A stretch of DNA of 64,000 bases from Nocardia asteroides (GTDB lineage: Bacteria > Actinomycetota > Actinomycetes > Mycobacteriales > Mycobacteriaceae): NCBI GenBank assembly GCA_019930625.1, contig CP082844.1, positions 2,480,001-2,544,000 of the forward strand, read 5' to 3'. Under the pieces are notes generated by a model. The model was not told the origin of the DNA, searched no databases, and saw nothing but the letters and a program-made list of their open reading frames with translations. Every line of letters begins with the position of its first letter. Position 1 is the stretch's first letter. Positions 15,902-26,306 of the stretch are shown one piece after another. Both the position numbers and the translations under genes were made by a program.

Positions 15902-16687
15902 GTGCTGTCCGACGCGGTACGAACCGAACTGGCCGACGAACTCGAGCGCGCGGAGCGCGAGCGGGTGGCGATCGATCCGCTGATCGCCCGCTACCCCGAC
16001 ATCGACGTGGTCGACGCCTACGAGATCCAGCTGATCAACATCCGGCGCAGGCTCGACGCGGGCGCGCGGGTGATCGGCCACAAGGTGGGCCTGTCCTCGA
16101 AGGCCATGCAGCAGATGATGGGTGTGGACGAACCAGACTACGGGCACCTGCTCGCGGAAATGGAGGTCTTCGAGGATGTTCCGGTCGAAGCGGGCCGCTA
16201 CCTGTTCCCTCGCGTGGAGGTGGAGGTCGGTTTCGTACTCGGCGCGGACCTGCCCGGCGCGGAATGCACCGAAGCGGATGTGCTCGACGCCACGGTCGCC
16301 TTCGCACCCGCGATCGAGCTGATCGACTCGCGGATCAAGGACTGGAACATCGGCTTGGCCGACACCATCTCCGACAACGCGTCCTCCGCCGGTTTCGTGC
16401 TCGGCGCCCAGCGCGTCGCGCCGAAGGACATCGACGTCAAGGCGATCGACGCGGTGCTCACCCGCAACGGCGAGGTGGTCGCCGAAGGCCGCAGCGACGC
16501 CGTGCTGGGCGACCCGGTGATCGCGGTGGCCTGGCTGGCGCGCAAGGTCGCGAGCTTCGGCGTCCGTTTGAAGGCCGGGGACATCGTGCTGCCCGGCTCG
16601 TGCACCCGCGCCATCGACGCCCGTCCGGGCGATGCGTTCCACGCCGAGTTCGCCGGACTCGGTTCTGTCCGTCTGCAATTCACCTAG
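15902..16687 (+). CDS. hsaE: HsaE: 2-hydroxypentadienoate hydratase
   Basis: The 261-aa protein is the same length as Rv3536c and starts at GTG 15902 with GAAGGGAA upstream. It is a fumarylacetoacetase/2-keto-4-pentenoate hydratase family protein: [32 protein letters not shown] and the metal/substrate region [12 protein letters not shown] are all present. It hydrates the 2-hydroxyhexa-2,4-dienoate produced from steroid rings A/B to 4-hydroxy-2-oxohexanoate. It is followed by hsaG after 10 nt in the usual order hsaE-hsaG-hsaF. Confidence 0.92.
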   Translation: MLSDAVRTELADELERAERERVAIDPLIARYPDIDVVDAYEIQLINIRRRLDAGARVIGHKVGLSSKAMQQMMGVDEPDYGHLLAEMEVFEDVPVEAGRYLFPRVEVEVGFVLGADLPGAECTEADVLDATVAFAPAIELIDSRIKDWNIGLADTISDNASSAGFVLGAQRVAPKDIDVKAIDAVLTRNGEVVAEGRSDAVLGDPVIAVAWLARKVASFGVRLKAGDIVLPGSCTRAIDARPGDAFHAEFAGLGSVRLQFT

Positions 16688-16697
16688 GGAGGCTGTC

Positions 16698-17609
16698 GTG
16701 TCCGTGAACGGGACCGTCACCGCCGCGATCGTCGGGTCCGGCAACATCAGCACCGACCTGCTCTACAAACTGCTGCGCTCGGAGAAGATCCAGCCGCGCT
16801 GGATGATCGGGATCGACCCGGACAGCGAGGGCCTGAAGCGGGCGCGCGGGCTCGGGCTGGAAACCTCGCACGAGGGTGTGGACTGGCTGCTCGGCCGATC
16901 GGAACTGCCCGACCTGATCTTCGAGGCGACCTCGGCGTACGTGCACCGCGCCGCGGCCGGGCGCTATGCCGAAGCGGGCATCCGCGCCGTCGACCTCACT
17001 CCCGCCGCCGTCGGCCCGGCCGTCGTGCCGCCGGTGAACCTGAGGGCGAATCTCGACGCGCCGAACGTCAATATGATCACCTGCGGCGGCCAGGCGACGA
17101 TTCCGATCGTCGCGGCGGTGTCGCGAGTCGTCCCGGTGCCTTACGCGGAGATCGTCGCGTCGGTGTCGTCGGTCTCCGCGGGGCCGGGCACACGGGCGAA
17201 CATCGACGAGTTCACCAAGACCACCAGCCGCGGCGTCGAGACCATCGGCGGTGCGCGGCGCGGCAAGGCCATCATCATCCTGAACCCGGCCGAGCCGCCG
17301 ATGATCATGCGCGACACCATCTTCTGCGCCATCCCCGAGGACGCCGACACCGACGCGATCGCCGACTCGATCAATCGGATGGTCGCCGACATCCAGCAGT
17401 ACGTCCCCGGCTACCGGTTGCTGAACGAGCCGCAGTTCGACGAGCCGTCGGTGGTTTCCGGCGGTATGGCCAAGGTGTCGGTGTTCGTCGAGGTGGAGGG
17501 CGCGGGCGACTTCCTGCCCCCGTACGCGGGCAACCTCGACATCATGACCGCCGCCGCGACGCAGGTGGGCGAGGTCATCGCCGAACAGATCACAGCGGCC
17601 CGGGTGTAA
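16698..17609 (+). CDS. hsaG: HsaG: acylating acetaldehyde/propionaldehyde dehydrogenase
   Basis: The 303-aa protein is identical in length to the M. tuberculosis homologue and starts at GTG 16698 placed by AGGGAGG. The NAD fold starts [11 protein letters not shown]; the catalytic Cys lies in [14 protein letters not shown], followed by [19 protein letters not shown]. It converts the aldehyde released by HsaF into its CoA thioester. In this family the dehydrogenase and aldolase form a channelled complex that depends on the aldolase C-terminal domain, which is missing in the neighbouring hsaF fragment. Confidence 0.93.
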   Translation: MSVNGTVTAAIVGSGNISTDLLYKLLRSEKIQPRWMIGIDPDSEGLKRARGLGLETSHEGVDWLLGRSELPDLIFEATSAYVHRAAAGRYAEAGIRAVDLTPAAVGPAVVPPVNLRANLDAPNVNMITCGGQATIPIVAAVSRVVPVPYAEIVASVSSVSAGPGTRANIDEFTKTTSRGVETIGGARRGKAIIILNPAEPPMIMRDTIFCAIPEDADTDAIADSINRMVADIQQYVPGYRLLNEPQFDEPSVVSGGMAKVSVFVEVEGAGDFLPPYAGNLDIMTAAATQVGEVIAEQITAARV

Positions 17610-17621
17610 GGAGCTCACGAC

Positions 17622-18332
17622 ATGGCCTACTCAGCAGAACTCGACATCCGCGTCACCGACACCTCGCTGCGCGACGGATCGCATCACAAGCGCCACCAGT
17701 TCACCGCCACCGAGGTCCGTGACATCGTCGCCGCGTTGGATGGCGCCGGCGTCCCGGTGATCGAGGTGACCCACGGCGACGGCCTCGGCGGCTCGTCGTT
17801 CAACTACGGCTTCTCCAAGACGCCGGAACAGCAATTGGTCACCATCGCCGCCGAGACGGCGAAGCGGGCGAAGATCGCCGTGTTGATGCTGCCCGGTGTC
17901 GGGGTCAAGGAAGACATCAAGATCTCGCAGGACAACGGCGCGTCCATCTGCCGCATCGCCACCCACTGCACCGAGGCCGACGTGTCGATCCAGCACTTCG
18001 GCTTGGCACGCGAACTCGGGCTCGAGACGGTCGGGTTCCTGATGATGTCGCATACCCAGCCGCCGGAGGTGCTCGCCAAGCAGGCTCGGATCATGGCGGA
18101 TGCGGGATGCCAGTGTGTCTACATCGTGGATTCCGCCGGAGCGCTTGTGCTGGAGCAGGTTTCCGACCGGGTCGCGGCGCTGGTCGCCGAGCTCGGCGAC
18201 GACGCGCAGGTCGGCTTCCACGGTCACGAGAATCTCGACCTGGCCGTAAGCGGCCGGTGGCCGACACCACGGCGGCGATCAACGCCGCGTACGCGCTCGC
18301 GCTCGGCAGCGCCGAAGAGGTCGACAGCCTGA
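17622..18332 (+). pseudogene. hsaF: HsaF 4-hydroxy-2-oxoacid aldolase, 3' third deleted
   Basis: About 208 residues match HsaF well: [15 protein letters not shown] with the catalytic Arg, metal Asp and His, and VGFHGHENL with the two metal His residues. The normal continuation (about 135 more residues: last barrel strands plus the helical domain contacting HsaG) is absent. After GHENLDLAV, near base 18248, the frame runs through unrelated sequence to a stop at 18332. From about 18254 the DNA encodes, in another frame, the C-terminal half of a VOC protein. The break is thus a deletion junction, not a point frameshift. The product is unlikely to fold as an active aldolase. An assembly error is possible and would need read evidence. 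Confidence 0.85.
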
Positions 18333-18484
18333 CCGACGCCGCGCTGGCGGCGGGCGCGACCGAAGAGGTGAACGAGGACAAACGGGCGCAGGAGGCGCAG
18401 GTCGGCATGCACGGTCGCACCTTCATCGACCCGGACGGCCACCAGTGGGAGCCCTTCTGGATGGACTACCCGGGCGCGAACTGA
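18254..18484 (+). pseudogene. VOC/glyoxalase-family protein, 3' fragment
   Basis: From about 18254 a frame offset from hsaF reads [20 protein letters not shown], then GRTFIDPDGHQWEPFWMD, the typical C-terminal half of a VOC (glyoxalase/dioxygenase fold) protein. About 76 residues remain of an expected 130-140; the N-terminal metal-binding half and start are missing. It is fused to the cut end of hsaF, so one deletion removed both the hsaF 3' end and the 5' end of this gene. Confidence 0.8.
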
Positions 18485-18507
18485 GCCCGGCGAGGGGTCG
18501 CCCTCGG

Positions 18508-18533
18508 TGCGCGCGCACTGGTTGGTGCGCGCA
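18508..18533. terminator. GC hairpin between the hsaF/VOC junction and echA19
   Basis: TGCGCGC (18508-18514) pairs with GCGCGCA (18527-18533); imperfect pairing extends outward through GGT and ACC. It lies between convergent reading frames. Confidence 0.45.
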
Positions 18534-18579
18534 CACCGGGGGCGTTGTGCTTTCGGCTCGGACCAACAGACGCAGAGGC

Positions 18580-19362
18580 TCAGTTTCCGGTGAAAGAGGG
18601 CTTGCGCTTTTCCGCGAATGCCCTCGGGCCCTCCTTGGCATCGGCCGACCGGAAAACCGTCATGCCGAGCTCGGCATCGATCTGGAAGGCGTCCTCCTCC
18701 GGCATGGCCTCCGTCTCCCGGATGGTGCGCAGGATGGCCCGCACGGCCAGGGGGCCGTTGGCGGCGATCTGCCCCGCGATCTCCAGCGCCTTGTCCAGCG
18801 CGGTGCCGTCCGGCACCACGTGCCCGATCAGGCCGATCTCCTTGGCTTCGGCCGCGGTGACGTGCCTGCCGGTGAGCAGGATCTCGGCGGCGACGGTGTA
18901 GGGGATCTGACGGACCAGCCGAACCGCCGAGCCGCCCAGCGGGAACAGGCCCCAGCGCGCCTCCGACACGCCGAATTTCGCGCTCTCACCGGCCACTCGG
19001 ATGTCGGTGCCTTGCAGGATCTCGGTGCCGCCCGCGATGGCCGGTCCCTCGACCGCCGCGATCAGCGGCTTGGTCAGCCTGCGGCCCTTGAGCAGCGCCT
19101 CCAGCTTGGCCGGATTCCAGCCGCCGCCGTCGATGGTGTCGCCGGGGTGCTCGGAAGTCATGCCCTTGAGATCGGCGCCCGCGCAGAACGCCCCGCCCGC
19201 CCCGGTCAGGATGGCCACCCGGATGTCCGGATCGTCGTCCACCTGGTTCCAGGCGTCCTTCATGATCGCCATCATCTCCCCCGACAGCGCGTTGCGCGCC
19301 TCGGGCCGGTTCATGGTGACGATGAGGACATGGTCGCGCTTCTCGACGAGGCAGTGCGGCAT
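18580..19362 (-). CDS. echA19: EchA19-like steroid enoyl-CoA hydratase
   Basis: The 260-aa crotonase-fold protein shows the oxyanion-hole segments [15 protein letters not shown] and [20 protein letters not shown], and the catalytic acidic region near [10 protein letters not shown]. Segments such as LVRQIPYT and [16 protein letters not shown] closely match EchA19 (Rv3516), which hydrates the steroid side-chain enoyl-CoA of the first beta-oxidation cycle. It is divergent from fadD19, as in M. tuberculosis, across a KstR-like box. Confidence 0.92.
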   Translation of the reverse strand: MPHCLVEKRDHVLIVTMNRPEARNALSGEMMAIMKDAWNQVDDDPDIRVAILTGAGGAFCAGADLKGMTSEHPGDTIDGGGWNPAKLEALLKGRRLTKPLIAAVEGPAIAGGTEILQGTDIRVAGESAKFGVSEARWGLFPLGGSAVRLVRQIPYTVAAEILLTGRHVTAAEAKEIGLIGHVVPDGTALDKALEIAGQIAANGPLAVRAILRTIRETEAMPEEDAFQIDAELGMTVFRSADAKEGPRAFAEKRKPSFTGN

Positions 19363-19397
19363 CGCTGATTCTCCTGACTTCGAGCCTTGTCAGAAAC

Positions 19398-19411
19398 AGT
19401 AACACGTTCTA
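19398..19411. promoter_or_regulatory. KstR-like operator between echA19 and fadD19
   Basis: AGTAACACGTTCTA matches the KstR consensus except the first position (A for T). It is 35 nt from the echA19 start and 11 nt before the fadD19 start, placed to control both. Confidence 0.75.
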
Positions 19412-19422
19412 TTTTTAAGGTT

Positions 19423-21072
19423 GTGAGCTACAACATAGCGGACCTTGTCGAACATGCCGTCGACCTGATGCCCGACCGCGTCGCGCTGGCCGACGACGGC
19501 CGCGAGGTCACCTACGCCCAGTTGGAGGAGCGAGCGAATAAGCTTGCTCACTACCTGCAAGAACAGGGAGTCCAGCCGGGTGACAAGGTGGGCATCTACT
19601 CACGCAACACGATCGAGGCCGTCGAGGCCATGGTCGCGATCTTCAAGGCGCGGGCCGTGATGATCAACGTGAACTTCCGATATGTCGAGAACGAGTTGCA
19701 GTACATCTTCGACAACTCGGACATGGTCGCGCTGATCCACGAGCGCCGCTACAGCGACAGGGTCGCCGGCGTTCGTCCGAAGACTCCGCAGCTGCGCACC
19801 GTCGTCGTCGTCGACGACGATACGACCGGCACGATTCCCACCGCAGCGGATTCGGCGGAATACGAGACGGTGCTCGCGCAGTCCTCGGGCGAGCGCGACT
19901 TCGGCGAACGCTCCCCGGACGACCTGTACATGGTCTACACCGGTGGCACCACCGGCATGCCCAAAGGCGTGATGTGGCGGCAGGAGGACGTGTGGCGCGT
20001 GCTCGGCGCGGGCATCAACTTCATCACCGGCGAGTACGTGCAGGACGAGTGGGAATTGGCCAAGGTCGGGGCGGGCAGCCCGCCGATGGTGCGGTTCCCG
20101 ATTCCGCCGATGATCCACGGCGGCGCGCAGTGGGCCACGTTCCACAGTCTGTTCGGCGGCGGCAAGGCCGTCATGATTCCCGAGTTCTCCGGGCACGGCG
20201 TGTGGCAGGCCGTCGACAAACACAAGATCAATCTGATCTTCATCACCGGTGACGCGATGGCGCGGCCGATGCTCGACGCGCTGATCGAGGGCAACCCGGA
20301 AACCGGCCAGCCCTACGACCTGTCCAGTCTGTACGTGATGGCCAGCAGCGCGGCGCTGTTCTCGCCCACGCTGAAGGACCAGTTCCTCGAACTGCTGCCC
20401 AACCGGATGATCTCCGATTCGATCGGCTCCTCGGAAACCGGCTTCGGCGGTATCTCCATCGTGGCCAAGGGCGCAACGCACACCGGAGGCCCGCGCGTGA
20501 AGATCGACGCCTCCACCGACGTACTCGATGAGGACGGCAATCCGGTGCGGCCCGGGTCCGGTGCGGTCGGCATCCTGGCCCGGCGCGGACACATCCCGCT
20601 CGGCTACTACAAGGACGAGGCGAAGACCGCGGCGACATTCAAGGAGTTCAACGGCGTTCGCTACGCCATCCCCGGCGACTTCGCTCGCGTCGAGGAGGAC
20701 GGCACGGTCACCATGCTCGGCCGCGGCTCGGTCTGCATCAACAGCGGCGGCGAGAAGATCTACCCCGAGGAGGTCGAGGGGGCGCTCAAGACGCACCCGG
20801 AGATCTTCGACGCGCTCGTGGTCGGCATCGAGGACGAGCGCTGGGGCCAGCGAGTGGTGGCGGTCGTGCAGTGCCGCGGCGAGACCCGCCCCACCCTGGA
20901 AGAACTCCGGCCCATGCTCACCCAGGAGATCGCCCCCTACAAACTCCCGCGAAGCCTCTGGTTCGTCGACGAGATCAAGCGCTCTCCGGCTGGCAAGCCC
21001 GACTACCGCTGGGCCAAAGAACAAACCCAGGCGCGCCCCGCCGACGAGCACGCCCAGGCGAGCGCGAAGTAG
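19423..21072 (+). CDS. fadD19: FadD19-like steroid side-chain CoA ligase
   Basis: The protein has 549 aa from GTG 19423; an in-frame start at 19387 would run across the KstR box and is not favoured. It is an AMP-forming acyl-CoA synthetase: MVYTGGTTGMPKGVMW (P-loop), SIGSSETGFGG (aa-binding), GDFARVEEDG and GRGSVCINSGGEKIYPEEVE (C-terminal hinge), and SPAGKPDYRWAK with the catalytic Lys. Known role of FadD19: it activates the C26 (3-oxocholestenoic) acid side chain, especially of C24-branched sterols, to the CoA ester. Confidence 0.92.
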   Translation: MSYNIADLVEHAVDLMPDRVALADDGREVTYAQLEERANKLAHYLQEQGVQPGDKVGIYSRNTIEAVEAMVAIFKARAVMINVNFRYVENELQYIFDNSDMVALIHERRYSDRVAGVRPKTPQLRTVVVVDDDTTGTIPTAADSAEYETVLAQSSGERDFGERSPDDLYMVYTGGTTGMPKGVMWRQEDVWRVLGAGINFITGEYVQDEWELAKVGAGSPPMVRFPIPPMIHGGAQWATFHSLFGGGKAVMIPEFSGHGVWQAVDKHKINLIFITGDAMARPMLDALIEGNPETGQPYDLSSLYVMASSAALFSPTLKDQFLELLPNRMISDSIGSSETGFGGISIVAKGATHTGGPRVKIDASTDVLDEDGNPVRPGSGAVGILARRGHIPLGYYKDEAKTAATFKEFNGVRYAIPGDFARVEEDGTVTMLGRGSVCINSGGEKIYPEEVEGALKTHPEIFDALVVGIEDERWGQRVVAVVQCRGETRPTLEELRPMLTQEIAPYKLPRSLWFVDEIKRSPAGKPDYRWAKEQTQARPADEHAQASAK

Positions 21073-21082
21073 GACATCGCCG

Positions 21083-21123
21083 TCGTGGCCGGCCACGATT
21101 TATCAGCCGGTGACCGGCCACGA
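21083..21123. terminator. Hairpin between fadD19 and the convergent monooxygenase
   Basis: TCGTGGCCGG (21083-21092) pairs with CCGGCCACGA (21114-21123). CGTGGCCGGCCACG at 21084-21097 is also self-complementary, so two alternative folds are possible. Confidence 0.55.
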
Positions 21124-21171
21124 GACTCGGCATCGCCATGAACATCAGCAACGGCGATCGGTCTGCCGTGG

Positions 21172-22353
21172 TCAGCGGTTGGCGAGTTCGGCCAGTTGGT
21201 AGGCGAGGCGCTGGCGGAAGGCGGGGATGCGGGTCAGGGTGGTGAGGGCGAGGTTGCGCAAGGTGCGGGCTGGGAGTGGGCGCAGAGTCGCCATTCTGGT
21301 CATGCGGTCGGTGAAGGAGACGACGCCGAGTGCGACGGGGCGGCGGGTGGTTTCGTAGTCGTCCAGCAGGGTGTCGGGTTCGCCCGCGAGCACACGGGCC
21401 AGCAGGGGGCCGAGTGCGGCGGCGTCCTGGATGCCGGTGTTCATGCCCTGGCCGCCTGCCGGGCTGTGCACATGGGCCGCGTCCCCGGCGAGCAGGATGC
21501 GTCCGCTGCGGTAGCGATCGGCGACCCGGTGGTGCACGCGGAAGCGCGAGCTCCACAGCACCTCGCGAACCCGCACACCGCCGCCGCGGGCGTCCAGGAT
21601 GGACTGGATGTCCGCCACGGTCGAGTGCTCGGGAGCCGTTTCCAGTGTGGCGACCACGCGGTAGCGGTTCGGCTCGTCCTCGTCGGGCAGCGGCGCGACC
21701 ACGGTGACGCCCTCCGGTGAAAGGTGCAGGGCCACCTCCTCGCGCGCGATCGGCCAGTCCATCCGCACGTCGGCGAGTACGAAGGATTCCGGGTACGTCG
21801 CGCCGGTGAACCCGATGCCCGCCTGCTCGCGGACGATGCTGTGCATGCCGTCGGTACCGATGACGTAGTCGGCGCGGATGCTGCCTGGCGCGCCCGCTGC
21901 GTCGGTGTAATCGACCGTGACGCCCTCGCCTTCCTGGACGACCCGGCTGACCCGGTACGGCCGCCGCACGTCCCCGCCCGCCTTCCGCAGCCGCTTCAGC
22001 AGTACTGCTTCAGTGGTGTCCTGCGGGGTCATCAAGGTGTATGGATACCGCGTCGGCAGGCCGTCGAAGTCGATGGTGGCCAGAGTGCGGCCGCCGTCGT
22101 GAACCGTGAAGCGCGCCACGACGTCACCCGTCGCGACCAATTCCTCGGCGATGCCGAGCTGCTCGAGCACCTCGAGCGTCCTGGCGTGCACGACCGCGGC
22201 GCGTGAGGTGTTCGCGCCTTCGCTCAGCCGGTCCAGCAGAACGAAATCCACGCCCGCGTCGGCCAGCGTGATGGCGGCGGTCAACCCGGCGGGGCCCGCG
22301 CCCACGATCACGACGGAGGTTTCGGCGGGCAGCGGGTCCGGGGTGGCATTCAT
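21172..22353 (-). CDS. FAD-dependent aromatic/polyketide-type monooxygenase
   Basis: The 393-aa class A flavoprotein hydroxylase shows the Rossmann motif VVIVGAGPAGLTAAITLADA, the DG motif YVIGTDGMHSIVREQAGI and the GD motif GRILLAGDAAHVHSPAGGQG. The length fits the two-domain form without the extra thioredoxin-like domain. Such enzymes hydroxylate aromatic or polyphenolic substrates with NAD(P)H; the actual substrate cannot be read from sequence. It is divergent from a TetR gene with repeated operators between them, which suggests induction by its substrate. Confidence 0.85.
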   Translation of the reverse strand: MNATPDPLPAETSVVIVGAGPAGLTAAITLADAGVDFVLLDRLSEGANTSRAAVVHARTLEVLEQLGIAEELVATGDVVARFTVHDGGRTLATIDFDGLPTRYPYTLMTPQDTTEAVLLKRLRKAGGDVRRPYRVSRVVQEGEGVTVDYTDAAGAPGSIRADYVIGTDGMHSIVREQAGIGFTGATYPESFVLADVRMDWPIAREEVALHLSPEGVTVVAPLPDEDEPNRYRVVATLETAPEHSTVADIQSILDARGGGVRVREVLWSSRFRVHHRVADRYRSGRILLAGDAAHVHSPAGGQGMNTGIQDAAALGPLLARVLAGEPDTLLDDYETTRRPVALGVVSFTDRMTRMATLRPLPARTLRNLALTTLTRIPAFRQRLAYQLAELANR

Positions 22354-22380
22354 CGGAACTCCTCAGGTCAACGATTGTGG

Positions 22381-22440
22381 GCCAACGTTTGTTGGCATAA
22401 CCGTAGCTGGGGTCGGTCTACAAAGTCAACAGTTGTTGGC
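22381..22440. promoter_or_regulatory. Repeated TetR-type operators between monooxygenase and tetR
   Basis: GCCAACGTTTGTTGGC (22381-22396) is a perfect palindrome of 6-bp arms; GTCAACAGTTGTTGGC (22425-22440) is nearly the same with one arm mismatch. Half-sites follow (ACTTGTTGGC at 22445-22454, ending at the tetR ATG) and precede (GTCAACGATTGTGG near 22367). The spacing between the two full sites is 44 bp. Confidence 0.75.
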
Positions 22441-22454
22441 ATACACTTGTTGGC

Positions 22455-23039
22455 ATGACTGGAGGGCATGATCAGGCGCCCGTTCGCCGCTCCGACGCCA
22501 CGCGCGCCGCGATTCTGGAGGCGGCCCGTGCGCGGTTCGCCGCCGAAGGTTTCCGCAAGGCGACCATCCGCGCCATCGCCGCCGACGCCGACATCGACCC
22601 GTCCATGGTCATGCGGTACTTCGGCAGTAAAGACGGCCTTTTCGCGGCCGCGGTCGACGTCCGGCTCGAGCTGCCGGACCTCGGCTCCGCCGATCCGGAC
22701 AGCCTCGGCGAACTGCTGGTGCGCCGCTTCTTCGAGATCTGGGAAGAGCAGCCGAACAAGGAGGTGCTGCTGACCTTGCTGCGGTCGTCCATTACCGACG
22801 AGGCGGTCGCCGGCCGCGTCCGCGCCATCTTCGTCGAGCAGGTATTGCCCGCCGTCCTGCGTTTCGGCGATCCAGCCGACGCTGCGCGCAGGGGCGGCCT
22901 GATCGTCACCCAGATGCTCGGCCTGGCCCTGTGCCGCTATGTGCTGTGCCTGCCCCCGGTCGTCGCCCTGACTCGCGAGCAGATCATCGCCGAGGTGGCG
23001 CCCACTCTCCAGCGCTACTTGACGTCGACGCCGGACTGA
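22455..23039 (+). CDS. TetR-family regulator paired with the monooxygenase
   Basis: The 194-aa protein has an N-terminal HTH (RAAILEAARARFAAEGFRKA, then IRAIAADADIDPSMVMRYFG, residues about 15-60) followed by a helical TetR_C domain. The ATG at 22455 directly follows an operator half-site and has no ribosome site, so a leaderless or near-leaderless transcript that is self-repressed is likely. Its partner gene is the divergent FAD monooxygenase. Confidence 0.88.
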   Translation: MTGGHDQAPVRRSDATRAAILEAARARFAAEGFRKATIRAIAADADIDPSMVMRYFGSKDGLFAAAVDVRLELPDLGSADPDSLGELLVRRFFEIWEEQPNKEVLLTLLRSSITDEAVAGRVRAIFVEQVLPAVLRFGDPADAARRGGLIVTQMLGLALCRYVLCLPPVVALTREQIIAEVAPTLQRYLTSTPD

Positions 23040-23065
23040 AAGCTCTCAGGCTCCGCAGCGGAGGT

Positions 23066-23503
23066 TCAGGGAGTGGGCGCAATCAGTTCGACGGTTGGGA
23101 AGTAGCCGCGGTACCGCGCGACGTCGCGCGTCAGCAGGCGGTACCCCGCTGCCGCTGCGTGCGCTCCGATGTAGAAGTCGGGCATTGGTGAGCGCTTCTC
23201 ACCGCTGTTTCGGCGATAGCGCTGGTACGCCTTGCCCGCGAGGAAGCCTGCTCGAAACGGCAATGCTTCCCGTTCGAACTCAGCGGAAGGCAGTAGATAA
23301 TCGAGTTCTTCGACGGTGTCGTACCCAACCGAGACTTCGGCGTAGATGATCGGGTTGATGACAGCTCGACCGGAATCGAGTGCGTCGGTTATCCGTTTCG
23401 CCGACCACTCTGCCCAGCGTTTGTCATTGGTCATGACGTCGAGCAGAACGCAGGAGTCGATCAGAACGGCGGATCCACGTATAGGCGTTCGGCTACTCGC
23501 CAC
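23066..23503 (-). CDS. vapC: VapC-like PIN-domain toxin
   Basis: The 145-aa PIN-domain protein shows acidic metal-binding residues in AVLIDSCVLLDVM (first Asp), NPIIYAEVSVGY (Glu), MPDFYIGAHAAAAGYRLLTR (Asp) and a later Asp in TRDVARY. PIN toxins of this type cleave RNA, often tRNA or rRNA. Its start overlaps the end of the antitoxin gene by 11 nt, the normal vapBC layout. Confidence 0.9.
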   Translation of the reverse strand: MASSRTPIRGSAVLIDSCVLLDVMTNDKRWAEWSAKRITDALDSGRAVINPIIYAEVSVGYDTVEELDYLLPSAEFEREALPFRAGFLAGKAYQRYRRNSGEKRSPMPDFYIGAHAAAAGYRLLTRDVARYRGYFPTVELIAPTP

Positions 23504-23732
23504 GGAGCAAGTCCATGATCTGGTCGGTGGTCATGCCTTCGACGTCCCTGCTGCCCGCGGTGCCACGCATTCGGTTGACGAGACGTTGACCTCGGGTAGA
23601 GGCGCCTTCGGTGCGTACGATTCGTAAGGCGCCGTCGATTTCGACGATCTCCACGTCGTCACCCTCGCGAAGGTTGTGCTTGGCGCGAAGGTGGGCGGGG
23701 ATCGTTACTTGCCCCTTGCTGTTCAGCAGCAT
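23493..23732 (-). CDS. vapB: VapB-like AbrB-type antitoxin
   Basis: The 79-aa protein has an N-terminal SpoVT/AbrB swapped-hairpin DNA-binding domain (LNSKGQVTIPAHLRAKHNLR, then GDDVEIVEIDGALRIV) and a C-terminal tail that should wrap the toxin (MTTDQIMDLLRGE). It lies directly before vapC in one transcript and should repress its own promoter together with VapC. Confidence 0.9.
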   Translation of the reverse strand: MLLNSKGQVTIPAHLRAKHNLREGDDVEIVEIDGALRIVRTEGASTRGQRLVNRMRGTAGSRDVEGMTTDQIMDLLRGE

Positions 23733-23760
23733 CGCAGCGTCCTCTCAACGTGTGTTCGTA

Positions 23761-23783
23761 GTAATCCTATTACGTATTACGTA
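23761..23783. promoter_or_regulatory. Palindromic stretch upstream of vapBC
   Basis: GTAAT CCT ATTAC (23761-23773) is followed by two TACGTA palindromes (23771-23776 and 23778-23783). This AT-rich cluster, 29 nt before the vapB start, is the likely VapBC operator and promoter area. Confidence 0.5.
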
Positions 23784-23857
23784 CGCTGCGAAACCGCTGA
23801 TCCGCTCCACAACCGTCGGTCTGCGAAGTGTGGCGGGCCCGACCGGTTGTGAATCGC

Positions 23858-24985
23858 TCAGGCCGGGCTACCGGCCAGCAGCGCGCCCAACGCGCGCAGG
23901 TGGTCGGTGCCCGCGCCGAGGGCGAACTCGTTGTGTTTGGCGGCGGTGAAGTAGTTGTGCACGATGTGGTCGCGGTCGATGCCGACGCCGCCGTGCACGT
24001 GGACGACGGTGTGCGCGACGCGGTGGCCGGCGTCGGCGGCCCAGAACTTCGCGGTGTGCACCGCCTCGGCGGCGGGCAGGTCCTCCGACAGCAGCCACGC
24101 CGCCTGGGTCACCGCCAGGCGCAGGCCTTGGACGTCGATATAGGCGTCGGCGAGCCGTTGCGCGACGGCCTGGAAGCTGCCGACCGCCTTGCCGAATTGC
24201 TCACGCTCCCTGGCGTAATCGGCGACCAGTTCGAGCGCGCGTTCCAAGGTGCCCAGCTGCAGGGCGCTCAGGCCGAGCCAGGCGCGCACGAGGATCCAAT
24301 CCAGGATCTCCGGGCCTCCGGATACAGTGCCGACCAGTTCGGCGGGCGTGTCGGTGAGTTCGACCACGAACTCCGGGCTGCGGTCGACGACCTGCTGCGC
24401 CGTCACCGTCGCCGCCGACGGATCGACCAGGAATACCGCGGCGGTCCCGGACACCGTGGCGGGCACCAGGATTCGCTCGGCCCGGTTGGCGAAGGGCACC
24501 GTGGTCTTGGCGCCGGTCAGCCGCCAGCCGTCATCGGTCTCTACCGCGGTCGTGGTCGGGGCGGCCGGTTCCCAGTTGCGCTCCTCGGCCAGCGCCACCG
24601 TGAGGACGACGCCGCCCGCGCCCGCCCGGGTGGCCAGATCCTGTTGCGCCGTATCGCCGAATCGCGCCAGCGCGCCCGCGCCGAGCACGATCGACCACAG
24701 ATACGGCACGGCCGCGAGGTGCTTGCCCAGCTCACGCAGGATGGCGGTCTGCTCGAGCGAGCCGAGATCGCTGCCGCCGACCGATTCGGGCAGGGCCGCC
24801 GCGAGCACACCGGTCTCGGCCAGCGAATGCCACAGCGGCTGGTCGAATCGCTCGGCGTCCGCTTCCGCTCCGCCGCCACGGTTGCCGTCGAGTTCGCGCA
24901 GCCGGTCGGCGGTGACCAGTTTGCCGCACACCTCGCCGGTCAGCCGGGCGAGATCCAGTTGGGCTTCGGTGGGAGTGAAATCCAT
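23858..24985 (-). CDS. fadE27: Acyl-CoA dehydrogenase FadE27/ChsE5-like
   Basis: The 375-aa acyl-CoA dehydrogenase starts at ATG 24985. N-terminal helical domain DFTPTEAQLDLARLTGEVCG, middle beta domain with GGWRL-type segment DDGWRLTGAKTTVPFANRAE, C-terminal domain with YAREREQFGKAVGSFQAV and HVHGGVGIDRDHIVHNYF. It is adjacent to fadE26 on the same strand, as in Rv3504-Rv3505. Known: ChsE4-ChsE5 form an alpha2beta2 enzyme acting on cholesterol side-chain CoA esters. The FadE27 subunit usually contributes FAD contacts while the partner carries the catalytic Glu. Confidence 0.9.
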   Translation of the reverse strand: MDFTPTEAQLDLARLTGEVCGKLVTADRLRELDGNRGGGAEADAERFDQPLWHSLAETGVLAAALPESVGGSDLGSLEQTAILRELGKHLAAVPYLWSIVLGAGALARFGDTAQQDLATRAGAGGVVLTVALAEERNWEPAAPTTTAVETDDGWRLTGAKTTVPFANRAERILVPATVSGTAAVFLVDPSAATVTAQQVVDRSPEFVVELTDTPAELVGTVSGGPEILDWILVRAWLGLSALQLGTLERALELVADYAREREQFGKAVGSFQAVAQRLADAYIDVQGLRLAVTQAAWLLSEDLPAAEAVHTAKFWAADAGHRVAHTVVHVHGGVGIDRDHIVHNYFTAAKHNEFALGAGTDHLRALGALLAGSPA

Positions 24986-25005
24986 GGTGGGGTACCTGCT
25001 TTCGA

Positions 25006-26199
<1,194 letters not shown>

Positions 26200-26306
26200 C
26201 GCAATACCTCTTGGGGATGGTCGGCCGACCGAGCTTGCGGAGTCGGCGGGGGTGGGCAGGGCCGAGCCTTCGTTGGATCGGGTTCCCCCGATCATTGCAT
26301 ATGGAC

